Source of the DNA: Syncephalis plumigaleata
Lineage: Eukaryota > Zoopagomycota > Zoopagomycetes > Zoopagales > Piptocephalidaceae
Reading direction: 5' to 3'
Length of the DNA stretch: 64,000 nt
Assembly: GCA_025201365.1 (NCBI GenBank)
Contig: JAIXMF010000011.1
Location: 186,001-250,000 of the forward strand
This document shows positions 19,968-33,789 of the stretch, one piece after another (the first letter of the stretch is position 1; each line of letters starts with the position of its first letter). The position numbers were made by a program, and so were the translations under genes. The notes beneath the pieces were generated by a model. The model saw only the letters and a list, made by a program, of their open reading frames with translations, was not told the origin of the DNA and searched no databases.

Positions 19968-22522
19968 ATGACCAATAATAGTGGGGAAGCGGCCACTGCT
20001 GCCGCCGCTGCCGTTGCCTCGCAACTTTACCACGGTGGTATATCCCATGCCGTCAATGGTTTCACCGATATGCCTCATCATCATCACCATCATGCTTCGC
20101 TGCCACCGCTCTCACAGCATCAAGAGCAGCAATTGCGTGACACGTCAGATCAGGCACAGATGCATTCATTGCATGAGCAGCAACGCTGGTCGCTTGCTTC
20201 TCAGAATGTCTCTCAACAACAACAACAACAGCAACAGCAACAGCAACAGCAACAACAGCAATTGGCCATGTCAGCTGCACTCTCCTCTTCATCGCTTCAA
20301 ACGTCGCAATATGGTAATGTACAACAACCGACACAATCACAATCTGTATCATTGCCTCAGTCGTCGACATCCTCGACATCAGCTATGCCATTGGGATTAA
20401 CCACTACTAATCCTGCCGCTACCACGGACTCATACACCACCGATACCAATCTATCACAGTATAATGATGCGCTAGTGTCCAGTGCTCAAATGACATCGGC
20501 TGGACATGCCGTCAGTATGGCTGTTGCCTCTATTGGTCAAGATGCCAGCATGTATCTCAATCAGCAATTGGGGACCACCAATCGTGCCGAGTTCGATACC
20601 GCGCGACTTACCTCCTACGTGCCCCTTCAAACGCCATCCATGTCGGCCAACCCACGTATTGGCGAGGCGAGCAACGAGATTCTACGCCCCGAGTTCGAGC
20701 GTCGTTTATCCCTCGAGTCGAGTCTCGCCCGTCATTCAACGTTGTCGATGGCAGCTGCCGCAGCAGCAGTAGGCGGTTACCATTCATCCATGCTAAGCCG
20801 TCGTCGTCGCTCGGACACGTACAGCTTTGCCAATGATGCCGGTCCATTCTTCCTGCCCACCCGACAGCATCACAAGCTTTTCACGCTCGATCAGAAGCAT
20901 AATCTTGTTGCGCAGATTCAATCCAAAATGGATCGTGGCTTCTTCCTCGCCGATAACGACTGGACATGCTATCGTCGCAACTACTTCCAAGTGAGCAGTT
21001 CCTTCTCGCTGCAAACGAACAACCATCATCCATTCACTCAGCCCGAGATCCCTTGTCTTATTGAAGGCGAGAACGGCATCTTCTATCATGTAAATCAATT
21101 CTCCCTAGGAGTAGCCGCTCGTGTCTCCAATAGCGATAAGAAAATCGACCTCGTACAACACACTCCGAAGCGGGACAAGGGTCCGCAAAACACTCCGTCT
21201 CCAAAACCGATTCGCGCTGGGGGCAATTTGAATATGAGCTCAGTTGGCAACAACCACAGCATTGTCACCTTTGAGCGTGTGCAATTCAAGACGGCCACCG
21301 CTAACAATGGCAAACGCCGAGCAGCTCAGCAGTACTACGTGCTACTCGTCGAGCTTTACGCCGAAACCAGTGCTGGCAAGACATTCCGCGTGGCTACCGC
21401 ACAATCGGCTCCATTGGTGGTACGTGGTCGTAGTCCCGGACACTACGCCGATCATCACGAGCGATACAATCCATTGGCGGTGGGTCGATCCGTGTCTCAT
21501 CACGGCGGTCTATCCAGCTCACCACCTCACATGGGCGGTGGTGGCAGTAGCACCGACCTAAGCAACTTGTCCTCGCCATTCTCTTCCTATTCGTCGTCCC
21601 ATTATGGAGGTGCCTCAGCCATGACACCATTGGGTAATGGCATGGCTAAGATGGAGATCACCGCTACAAATGGTGGCAACTCGATGATGATGTCACCAGC
21701 CACGCCGAATCATTTGACAGGACAAGGCATCGCTGCCTCTAACAGTAATGGATACCCATTCCCATCCATGATGTCTGATATCCCAACGACAGCAACAGCA
21801 ACAGCAACACTCACCGAGACGTCATCCGATATGTATAATCCTCATGATTCGTTAGGATCCTCCAATAATGGTCACAACATCAGGTATGAATTGAAATTGA
21901 ATTTATTCACTACTACTTGGCAATTAATAACACTAATAATAACAATAATAATAATGAATAGCTCCAAATGACCTCACCCATTACTCCAAGCACATCAGGT
22001 GGTGCTCCTTATGACGATCATACGGCTGCCGCTGCTGCTGCTGCCGCGGCAGTTGCTTATCAGCAGAACAATACGAATGGCGCTGGTCCCATGGCCATTG
22101 CATTGACGCCTAGCAACTCCAATTACGGATCACATCTGCCATCGATCTCTGAAGTGCCATCCCAGTCCCAAACTCAAATCATGGAGGGTTTCCGCACACA
22201 AGATGATATGTCCGTGAATCATTCGCACTCGCACTATCATCATCAGACCATGCGACACCATTCCATGGGCTCGCTTCCTATGAATCCCAGTTTCATTGCC
22301 AGTCAAAATAACAACAACAATGGGACTAATCCATCAGCAGCCTCCGAGTTCACCACGGTAATCAATAATGCCGCCACAGGTGCGGCGAGTTGGCAAGTAA
22401 ATAGCCAAATCATGTCAAACGCCGCTAACAACGGTGGTAACGGCAACAATCTACCGGTAACTCAGGCTCAACCAGCATTTATGAGTGAGTCTGCAGCTGT
22501 CGGACAATTTATGGGATGTTGA
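19968..22522 (+). CDS. NDT80/PhoG-like DNA-binding transcription factor
   Basis: Exon 1 is 19968-21881 and exon 2 begins at 21991 or 21962 and ends at 22522. The N-terminal 290 residues are low complexity (poly-Ala, a six-His run, a 16-Gln tract, Ser/Thr-rich). Residues about 293-487 form the NDT80/PhoG Ig-fold DNA-binding domain: FFLPTRQHHKLFTLDQKHN, ADNDWTCYRRNYFQVSSSFS, EGENGIFYHVNQFSLGVAAR, VTFERVQFKTATANNGKRR and YYVLLVELYAE. The C-terminus is Asn/Ser/Ala-rich. Members control meiosis (Ndt80), protease production and programmed death (VIB-1/XprG). The start is the second ATG of the ORF, next to MTNNSGEAAT. The GTATGA donor at 21882 is out of phase with the nearest TAG acceptor; either the AAG acceptor at 21990 is used or a base is missing. 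Confidence 0.9.
20214..20261 (+). repeat. (CAA/CAG)16 poly-glutamine tract
   Basis: Sixteen consecutive Gln codons, mixed CAA and CAG, inside the NDT80-like gene. Confidence 0.95.
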
Positions 22523-23907
22523 ACGGAGAAGTACACTAGATGATGATGATGCTGATGATGATAATGCTGTGATTAGTAGTCGTACTATATTATCACTTAT
22601 CATCATCTAATGAATGTGTGTACATGCGTGTAATATTAATGATTAACTGGACTTTAATCATCTTAGTATTACACTATCATTACCATTACTATTATTACTA
22701 CTACCACATCATAAGCACTTTTTCTTATCTGCACACGGGATATCTAACCTTACTCTTGCACACACTCATAAACGCACACATACTTATGATTATCAGTATT
22801 GTTCGTTTCTTCATTAACAACGTACGCGTCAACCTATATACGTACCTGTAATAACAGCATACTATCATCTCACTACCAGGATTCGCTATAGGATGAAGAT
22901 GGATCAGTATATTACACGCTATCATTAACACATTGTGCCATGATCATCATTAGGCATGATAGTGATAGTGGTAGCAGCAGTAGTAGCAGCAGTAGTAGTA
23001 ATAGTAGTGGGATATAGTGGTATGTGTAGATTATTTCATGTACACATACACATGCACATACGTATTTCACCTATATATTCATTCATTTCGTCAACTATAT
23101 TTATATTGAATTCGACATAGGCTTTTCTTTTTAATACGCTCAATAATCAACACCTCCCGTGTGCACTCTATTTTCTCAACTTTGCAGGCTTGCATTATTC
23201 CTTTTTTTTCTTCTTCTTCTCTTTATCTCTCTTCGTTTTCTTGTTACTGTCTATATTATCCCTGTGACTGGTGTGAGCAATAATGAATCATTTCATAATT
23301 ATAGTACATACGTGGTCAATTCTTTGCAGTATATCCCTCGTGTATTATTTGATGTTTGAGTGGCACTAATCGTTTGTTTGTCCTATTATATAATCCTCTC
23401 CTGTCTCTATCACTTTCTATCATGAAATGATGATGCATACGGTAATCATTCCTATCGTATCGTCTTACCACCACCATCACCACATCACTAATCAATCACT
23501 TTCTCCTTAGTCTTCATCTCATCTTCTACAATATCCACACAAACATAAACACATCTGTCGACATCGAGTGTGCTATTTTCAAATAATAAATAATTACACG
23601 TTTTTAACGATAACTTGTTCATTTGCATTCTACTGTATTGTTTATACATCAATGTTAAACCCGTTGTCTAATAATAATTAATTAGTTTAATAATCAATGT
23701 GTATTCAATTATTATTAACTTGATTATCTTTTTCCTTATTGTTATTTATTTTTGTAGTTATTACACTTTCAACATACATAGCATCTTTCTTGTTATTATT
23801 TCTTTCTGACTCAATACTCTTATGCTTATATTAGTGCGGTTATCGTCTCTATTGTTCTAGCTAGTTACATACATAGAGAAGGGTGCTGATTAGCACAGTA
23901 TTTCGTC
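22523..23907. other. Intergenic region after the NDT80-like gene
   Basis: No gene recognised. It holds GAT and GTA microsatellites (about 22540-22565 and 22965-23010) and T-rich DNA towards 23900. The 66-codon ORF at 23159 is mostly Leu/Phe from T-rich sequence and was not accepted. Confidence 0.45.
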
Positions 23908-26900
23908 ATGCAAACTGTACGGCAGAAATGGCAACAATACAAGACCTATCAACGATTGCAACGGCTCTGGGAGGAGTATCTATTGGCCTCCAATAGAGAG
24001 TAGGTTATCCACTGTTAGTCATGCCGTATACTATGCTAAATAGCTTATTGTACTGTAGTGAATTCCACGCGATGGCTATTCAACTTGATGAATTCCTGGA
24101 AGCATTTCAAGAAGCGTATAACGAGCAAGTGCAAGCCATGCTATCGGTTCATGTAAATACACGACTTGATAAGATATACGGCGACTGTAGTGAGATAGTC
24201 GTTAATCTGCTCTATACCATTGAACGGTATGTTGATTGAAATGCTCCATTGACATTAATGAGCGAATGAGATATCGAAATACTAATCATGAAGCAATTAC
24301 AACACATCAAGCATTGTCAATCATCGTCATAAAAATACTATACTCCTAGATCAAGCCATCTTTTATCGTGAACTAATCAATAAGGGTCTAGGTGTGAGCG
24401 AGCTTATACTACAAGTAAGCACCACTTGTCATCGATTATCCATTTGCTTGTTGTTATTAATCATGTTACTATTATTATGTTATTAAGGAGGAACGCTATA
24501 GACGAGTAGTACTTGATACACCTAATCTGACGACACGTCTACTCGTACTACTGAGTAAACTAGAGCATACTGACACGAAACAACGAGCACTACGTGTTCT
24601 TCTAGCATTGGGACAAGAAGATGATGCCAAATTAGAGATAGGTAATAATGTGCATGTCTATATGACATTGCTATGATTTAACTCAAATTGCTTATTATAC
24701 ACGTATTACAGGTCGTCAACAAGGATTTCGTAAGATATTCCGACTAGTATCCGTAGAAGATACTGCACTCACCACCGAGATTATTCATACAATTAAACGA
24801 CTTACCGAGACACAAAGCGAGGCACGCATGGTAATGATTGAATTGACACATTACTAGATGAACTATATTGACAATTCATATATATGTGAAATGTGAAATG
24901 TAGCGATTATCTACGACGGAAGGTGTGGAGGATAATCGAGATGATAATCAATCAAGTCATTTCGGTTCCTTATTAGGTGGAGCAGTAGGCGATAAAGTGA
25001 CCAGTCTCGTATCTGATGTACGTGATATTATGTCATTCGAACTGGGTCGTGTACTCAATCATCTCGGTAGTCCTGCCAATAGTACACGAGGTAAGCTGAA
25101 TAGCTATACTATTCTACTCTATAATGATAACGTATATAAATCACCATTATCATTGCTCAATATGATAGGAAGAGTTGATTATTTCCATGGTAATCCAACT
25201 GTTACAGAACATAAATGGTAAGTGAAACAAGGCAACGAGTAGTAGTCAACATTGATAAGATGTAGTAACCATGAATAATAGCGATTTCCTTCCTAGTGCA
25301 ACCATCATTGAACATTGGCTGACTACACTTCAATCAGGATCTGGCAAGTATGCATTACACGCAATGATCATTTCATCTAATGAGGAATTATAGAGGATGA
25401 AATACATGATGCAAGTCATGATAAAACGACATCGACTATAGCAAATCATCATCAGAGGGATCGTAGAATGATGATAGTGATGCGAATGGTAATTATGCTA
25501 TGACGACAGCATCTACCATGAACATCATTGCCGTCGAGTCACAAAGTCTATTCGGAAGATGGCGCAGTCTAGTTGGATTGGGTAAAGGGAAATCGATGCA
25601 TACGAGCCAATTCATACAGGTTAGCATATGATGTGTGGATTATACCTATTGCTTACTTGATAGTCATATATATATATGTGTGTGTGTGATTGTAGAGCAT
25701 CGAGTATCTGAAGAACCTTGCCCACGCATGACATTGAAGGTATTAATGAACCAACGGAAAATGCTAAAGCCGTTAGAGTAAGTAGTAATGGTGTATACGC
25801 TAGCCTACTTTATACTAATTACACGTCTCATACTATGATTATATGTAGGATTACCTACGACAACAAGGAGCCATTCGTTCACTTACCGAGATATTACAAC
25901 GCTGCACTACACTTGGTGCGACATCTCGATTGGAACTAGTTGAAACATTATCGAAATTACTATTTGATCATCCGGCAAGTCAGCTTGCCTTTAAGCAGTT
26001 TGACGGATACACGGCATCCTACAAGATCTTCATCGTGGTTGGGAGTCTGAACTTGCATCATCATCATCAGAGAATGATGATCAAGAAGAGGAGGAACAAG
26101 ATGATGATGAAGACGATACAATTCAAGAGGAGGATAATGAATCAAAAGAAGATATTTGGTATCAGGTAAGGTCATTATTAGTTTCTTTCTATTAATAGTA
26201 ACAAATATATTATAGGATTATTTCAATTTACTATTTACAATATCATTAGGATTAAATTCAGATTTGGTAATGTTATAAAGATAGAAAGTGACAGTGATAC
26301 ATGTACATGAGTATATATGTATTAATTGTACCCTTATGTAAAATAGAAAGTGGCCGACTTTGATGCATTCGATTTATTATTCAGGATTGCCAGTGAATCC
26401 AAACAATTGACTGCACGTCGCCATGCTATTTATTGTATACAAGTAAGTGATCTATATAAATAATAATTAGTAAATGAAATAGTCTAACTATTATTTATTT
26501 TGTCTTACAGGATCTCATTACTATCAATCCATTCAATGCAGTAGTAGGATGGAAGCAAGGTGGCATTGATCGATTATTACAAATGCTTACAGGTTAGTCA
26601 CGATAGATGGAGATCATGATGTGTTAGCTAAACAAATGGTATTAACTGAATAATAATAATAGTAGTAGTATTATGTATTAACTCACACGTACACATTATG
26701 GATAATTATAGGGACTAGATGAGGTATCCTATAATGCTAAATGAATACGATATCAATCGATGATACAAGTCGTCGTGCCACTGCATTAGAGAAGATCGTG
26801 GATAGATCAGTGTTGTGGCAGTATATCGCCTTACTTATGGATTACTCGAGTATTTCTCTGTATTATAAGTGAACACAATCTATATATATTGAATGTAAGT

Positions 26901-29900
26901 TCAATCATTAATATTAGTATTAATAATAGCTGAATATTTTTATGTAGGAATACACTCGTATTCTAATGCAAGCAAGTCTACCCTCTTACAATGTGGTGGC
27001 TGGTATGGTATTACGCAGTGTTGGACGTCTTCTTACAGTAAGTGTTATAGTAATGCGGCTAATAATACAGCATTATAACTTGCTTATTTGTTCATTTAGG
27101 ATCAACTAGGTCGACAAAATGGGGTTGAATCCAAGTTTCTTAACATTTATCTACAATTACTACGTCGTTCCTATCATATGACGGATTCCATGTTGGATGC
27201 TGATGAGAGTTCAAATGCTACTGAACTACCAGAACACAGCATGACCATTGATTTACGACATTTAGCGGCCATTGATCCTGTGCAACGAGTCATGGCTCAA
27301 GAACAGTATCTTTCATTGTTACAGATTGTAGGCATACTTATTGAAGGTGAGTAACAATACTGTAACTCATGATTGAGTATAAAGACTGACATGCGACATT
27401 AGCAACGGGACGTGATATGGAATTACTCAAGGTTGATCAAGGATTCCAGATTCTACACGATGCCGTGGCATTATCGACTGTCATTTGTTGGAAGGCAAAT
27501 CAAGAAGAAGAGGTGTAGTAGCAGATGGCAACTCGCCATTGAGGTGGAATACGATGCCGATCATGAACGACTAATATGCGATATGGCAATGTGGTTACTA
27601 CGTGAATGTCTACTATGTCAAGATGCTACCAGTGATGGTATCAAGGTAAATGGCCTATAATTAACACAATATCTGATGTATCTAACAAATCAACATTGGA
27701 CAATAGTGGCTAGTAAATTGTTGAAACTCGTACTGACCAATCTCACGTCATCCATTCAACTACCATGGATTATCAAGGAGAATGACTTGTTATGGCACAT
27801 GATGTCAATGATAAGCGAACTACGTCAAGTAGTAAAGTGATCGGACGTCCATTTCGATTTGCATTCACTTGGTTCCACGTTAAATATGCCAACTATTATC
27901 ATCTGTGTTTCGACGTAGCAATCTGGCTAAACGACATTTCGGTGAATTAGGAGGCATTGAAGTATTATTAACGATTCTAAGTGTAAGTAGTGATTGATGT
28001 ATAACACGTTCATCTATTTATTCGCTAGCTATTATGATTAGCAAACACGAGATTTAGAGTGGCCACTTGTGCACTGTCACTGTGGGTGATCTATTGCAGG
28101 TGGCGAGGAAACGAAGCAACTACTAGGCGAGACATTTGGCTATGAGGATTCATGGAGCTGGTGTTGTCAAGTAATCGACCATTAGATCGGTAAGTAGATT
28201 ATATATATGTGTGCTATAAAGTTATACTGAAATCTACTAGTTTATGCTGTCAGATCCTATTGGAAGTGGCCACCGTTGGCAATGTAGTACGTGATCTAGG
28301 TCAAGTGGGATTTGACGAGGAACCATTTAGTTTATCAATTGCGGTTATTCCATTTATCGCTGGTCTATTGGCACCTACCGTGCTATTCGAGACATTACTG
28401 CCTCTTTACGATAAAAGAAACCTGGATTCCGTACACCATTGTAAGTAGTAGTAATGATATTAGTAGTAGTAAACAAATTACTCACTATAATGGTGATAGA
28501 ATTGAACGTCCCGCGTCACAGGGCAAACCGTCAAGTCATCGAGCAACACCCACCGCATCTCGTCCATCCAGTATATTCAGTGATGGTAATCGACGCTTTA
28601 AAGATACTGGTAGCTCATTCGGTGATCACACGCGAGGTCATGACTCTATTAGCATGTTCTCCGCTCGTCCACGCAGTATTGCCGGTCCCTTAATGGATAT
28701 GCGAACGGAGGCTCTACTCGAGGATATACGAGCAGATTCATGCGGACAAATACCCAGCCCATGCTTGTCGCCTCCACCCGAGAATGATGATGCCGGTTAT
28801 ACTACCGGTGACGCTTACATTCATGATTCACGTACTACGATAACAACAACGACAACGACAACTCGATCACATCGTATTAAATCGTCTAGTCTCGATGTCA
28901 CCAGTCAGGTGGATCAAAGTATCATAGAGAATGATGATTCACTAGCAAAACGACTCATTGGCGTGGTATTCCGCGATCAACACGCCGCTCATATGGCATT
29001 TAAGCTGTTGTTTCGCGTGGCAACAGGTGGTCATGAATTGCAACTTTATTATTTCAAATTACTAGTGCAGCTACTACATGTAAATCCTCAGAATCAACAA
29101 TTGATATGCATGGATCAGGGATTGGAATGGATTATCCGCTCGATGATCGGTGAAATACTCGACAATACCACGACACTGGCATCGGCATCACTCGCGAGTC
29201 TCGTGTCACTTATCGGTAGTCATGACATTGGACCAAGTGAGGCGGCACTTCTACTTAACGCCATCTATGATCCATTACGTGTCGTTGCCCACCATACCGC
29301 TTATAGTTTAAAGCATAGAGTGGACGAGAGTATGAGGAGTAATTCCTATTATACGTCGCCATCCACTACTATTATCGGTGAATTGCAGCATGAGTTACTG
29401 CTAGCACTACTGGAGATTGCCACACGTTTGGACCCGGTCTATATGTTCAGTTTCGATGGAGCTGGTGCTCATTTAACATTTCCATTGGATAAACTGCCAG
29501 GACACAAAACGGGCTACACACTCTCGTGTTGGCTTAGGGTGACGGCGTTTCTCGGCGACGACACCGGTTTCCTTTGCTATGAAGATGCGCAGGGTTGCTT
29601 CTTCGAGCTCTACTTTCGACGTCTCGCCCAGTCCAATCGATGCTGTCTTTGTGTACGTACGCAACAACACCCGATGCCACCGGAGGATTTCGTATTCTAC
29701 GGGTATGACTTTACGAATGCACCCGGATGGCATCATGTTGTACTGGCGCATTCACGCCAAGACATGACACTATTCATTGATGGACAATTGGTGCAGACGT
29801 GTAATACGTTCCATTACCCGCGTGCCTCTTCACGGGATCGTGTGTGCACCGGTGTCATTGGTAGACGTGGTCATGGCTCCGCGATCGGTGAATACTTTTG

Positions 29901-32900
29901 CGGGCAATTGAGCGGTATGATCTTCTTTGAGGGTATATGGCGTGAATCCATCGCACGACGTGTATTCGATCAAGGTCCACGGTTTACGGAACAATTCCGT
30001 ACCTTGTTGAATATCGATCATCGTGAAGCGTTGTCTATTGATCCCAAGACATGCTTTAGTGATACATCTACTACTACCACGACAACTACTACTATTGCTG
30101 CTACGGCTATTACTACGACGACTAGTAATAATAGTGCTATAACTACTACTACAAGCATGTCTAACACCAATGCTGGCACAACCATTAATAGTACGAATAC
30201 TAGTAATGCCACTGTTATTAATACTGCTAATACTACTGCTAATACCAATACCACCGCTACGAATAATGATCACATCACCGGTAGTCATAGTGTCAATCCT
30301 AATCATCCAGCCGTACATATTAATAGCAGCAACAATGATACCATACTAAGTGGTATTGGTACCAATACAATCATACCACTCGTAAATAGTAATATTACTA
30401 CTACACCTAGTACATCCAACACGAATTCAAGTGTTAATGCAGCCATTAGTGTACTGATGGCTCATGGTTCCAATTACATGGATCATGCCACGGGTTTCAC
30501 GCGATCGACCGGTTGTAGCGTACATGCCATGCGTAAACTGGGCGATGTCATTCAACAAGTGGGCGGACCGCAAGTGTGTTTCCCCATGATGGAGACGAGT
30601 CTCGAGTATCAACTCATTGGATTGAACATTATCGTGTGTCTCCTGTTGAAGTCGCCCGAGAATCGTCGACAATTCATGGCGTCATCCGGATTCCACGTTG
30701 TTCGCCATTTACTCGCCACATCACGCTGGCCATTAACGATGGATCATTTCGATCTTCTATTGGAGATTGCCTGCGATGGACGTACCGAGTATACGCATCG
30801 TGTATTGGTGCATTGGGAGGGTATGGACATGTACACGGATATGTTGATACACGCACCGGAGAACGTGCAACTTGAAGCCATTCATCTACTAGTGGATGTC
30901 CTACTCGATCTACGTAAGAATCTCACTTGGTGGCGAGATGGCCTAGGACTAGCTTGGTTATTTGACTTTTTACTGCTACTGCCTGCCACACAGCATCAAT
31001 TCCTATTCCGTTTACTGGATGCCATGATGGAGGATTTAACCGCCACGGAACTAGGCATTTACTCGATTTTATCGCTTATGAAAAACGACAATACCTCGAT
31101 CATAAGTGTGAAGTGCTCGATCTACTATTTAGACACGCCACTTGGAATCCACATCTGGTGGAGTTGCTGGCATCGGCGAATGGTCTCGTCCTACTTATAT
31201 CGTTCCTTGACCTACCCAGCGAACGATTCCGTTTATTAGTGTTGAAATTGCTCGGCGTACTCATGAGCTATAATGTTCGACAAAGTCGTACGATCATGAC
31301 AAAAGTCGGGGGATTCGATGCGATGTGGCTATTCTCGCACCGTTCCCTGTCACGTCGGATCTAGTGCAAACGCTACTTGGTGTCGCGCTCAATTTCTATC
31401 GATGTGATCAACCACAAGTGAACACGAATAATAATAGCAATAGTAGTGCATCTGATCCTTCGTTAGCGACAACAGCAACATTGGGTGTACGCAAACCTAT
31501 GCTACGTCTATCGCTTCAGTTGACCGATCCACTTGTCTATCCGGAACTTATTCGTTTACTACTCGAGTTATTACGTGCCTGTGACAATGTAAACCTTATA
31601 GTCGATTTATGGCCGATGTCAAACGTATGCTTACCGAAGACAATATGACCACCCTATGGGAGTATCCATGGACGGAATGGTTCGCCGTTTTCCTACAAGA
31701 TCGCGGTGTAATGGAGAAGAGCAACTACGGACGTATTGCCACCATGATACGCGCGATTGCTCAGCGTATGATGGTGTTTGACATGGCTCGTCGTGTCTCC
31801 GTGATTAATCGACTGAAAGGAGCCGTGGCAGAGAATGAGGCATTCCAGCTGCAACTCATCGATGATGTACTCGCCTATTACGAGAGACGACCAGGTCTTG
31901 AGGCGATACTGCCTCGGAAGTGCTAAAGAATCTGGCGGTGCTCTATCGTCATCTCGATGAATGTCAACCGCCCAATGCGGCCATCTATCTACGATTCGCC
32001 AGTTGTCTCAATCAGATTGCATGTCATACAGCGGCGGAAACGCGTAATATCATGAAAACTATCGGTTTATTTAATATACGCGACACGCTTATTATCAATC
32101 TACTACAAGCCGATCTATCCACCTTGGAACAAATGGATGTATTCGGGAAGTTTTCATTCGAGATGCTAGCGGATCAACCGAGATTTCGCGAGTCGCACGG
32201 TTGCTCTTATTGATGCGCGCTTTTCATTTGGCTGAACCTACCGTTCGTCCTACGATTGCTCGTATACTACTGTCGGTATTCCGTCCATCCGCCGAAAGTC
32301 GACGAATTATGGCGGCAATCATCGAGGATCCAGAGGTGATTCGTCGCTTCTTCACTGTGTCGCTACGTGGTAGATCCGACGAGGAATTCACGCGATCAAG
32401 TGTCGAGGATGAGGTCGACTACCTCGATGATGTAGGCAGCAATAGCAATCATAGTTACAGTCTGAATGGTAGTGTTGGCGCGACACTTCGTTCCGATACC
32501 AATGAATCACACGCACACGAATGCCATGATGCCGATGACGTTATCGGAATTCTCGTCTGGTATTTCCAATCGGATCCCGATGCTATTCTACGTCGAGGCA
32601 AGATCGAGCAACGTATCGAAACACTCTACGCGCCCGTGTCCATGGTGTATCGACGTGCGCAGGAACGCGTGTTTACACGACGCACAAACGTATCGAGCTT
32701 ATTCGCGAGAAACATCTTCGTCATGCATCGGCGTTAAATCGGGCACTCGCCGATCTCAAGACGAAAGGAAAGCAGCGCATGGATCAAGGTGCGACTATCA
32801 TCGGCAGCGTATGGACTCGATTCGTGAAGCACGTCAAACTCGATTTAAAGCCGGTGAGGAAAGCTGGCGTTTACGCGTACATAATGCGGGTGTTCAATCA

Positions 32901-32929
32901 TTTCTAATGCGATCAACAAGTCACTAGTA
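23908..32929 (+). CDS. Giant armadillo/ConA-like protein of the BEACH lineage, lacking BEACH domain; frame broken at many points
   Basis: More than twenty exons run from ATG 23908 to a stop near 32929. Helical repeat-like exons come first (for example NLTTRLLVLLSKLEH, DLRHLAAIDPVQRVMAQEQY). A long exon from 28499 carries a linker, then a ConA/LamG-like sandwich at about 29440-30040 (SCWLRVTAFLGDD, GWHHVVLAHSRQDMTLFIDG, GRRGHGSAIGEYFCGQLSG), a Thr/Asn-rich insert, and DUF4704-like armadillo sequence (EYQLIGLNIIVCLLLKSPEN). This order is that of neurobeachin/LYST/WDFY proteins upstream of PH-BEACH-WD40, which act in membrane traffic and autophagy. PH, BEACH and WD40 parts are absent: sequence ends at SWRLRVHNAG plus about 12 residues and then AT-rich DNA. 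At least eleven one-base frame breaks lie near 25480, 25710, 26023, 27520, 28411, 31090, 31324, 31611, 31914, 32198, 32692 and 32788. It may be a pseudogene, a real short form, or poorly assembled. Confidence 0.7.
25344..25393 (+). other. Probable GC-AG intron in the giant gene
   Basis: Donor GCAAGT after an exon-final G, acceptor TTATAG; removing it keeps frame between the codons for LTTLQSGS and EDEIHDASHDK. Reading through gives a stop at the acceptor itself. Confidence 0.6.
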
Positions 32930-33789
32930 GTCTAGTACAATTGACAACTACATACATGCATAAATACGCAATGTGAATAGATATTTTATTATTTGTATAG
33001 TATACATCAGGTATTTTTGTATCTATTACTCAAAATAATCATGTGCATGTATATGTACGGATGTATCGAGTATTCACATAGTTTACACTGTATTGCAATA
33101 GAGTATTGTCATATAAAATGAAAATCAATTTACTAAATAGATATAATAATCAAATCTGCTAAACAACAAGTCGTGCTTTCCACTGTGCCAAACAGGGCCA
33201 GTGTAGGATGGTTATCGTAATCGTAGTAATAATTAACTAATCCATCGACTAACCAGCCAGACAAACAAACAATATTCATACATACTACACTATCTAATCA
33301 ATGCCTCTTCTATTAAAAACAGCCAAATAGGGCCAATACAACAAATAGAGAAATATACTGTGAGAGAGAAGCGAGGGAAGGAAAAGGTGGAAAGATATCT
33401 ATTCTATACCCATCATCCGCACATCCTCTCAAAATGAAAAGAAAAGCAAAGAAGAATAAAATGAAATAAGCAAGAATTATAAATGGCAAGAAAAGAAGGG
33501 AAGAACTAGATAGATAGAGATGAATAGCAAGTCATAAGCAAGCAAGTATGAAGGAGGATAACGAGAGAAACAAGTAGAGACAAGAAAAAGAACGAAAGAA
33601 AGAAAGAAAGAAAGAAGAAAAGAAAGCATAATAAAGCGATACAATGAAAAAGTCCAAGTATTATTACTGCTACTGCTCATTAAGTAATGATAATGATAAT
33701 ATGTACCTGTAGAATGAACTAGCACAATTACAAGTAGAATACTACGTGTCCTATGGTTTAAGGAATACGTAGGCAAACAAGACTAGATG
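32930..33789. other. Convergent spacer with purine-rich tract
   Basis: No gene recognised between the ends of the giant gene and the kinase. From about 33355 to 33650 the plus strand is strongly purine-rich (GAGA, GAAA runs, including a (GAAA)n stretch at 33594-33614). Confidence 0.45.

Noticed and set aside
28312-28498. N-terminal part of the 975-codon ORF
   Set aside because: The first 60 or so codons are out of frame with the real exon (EEPFSLSIAVIPFIAG in another frame) and then cross an intron; only the part from about 28499 is coding.
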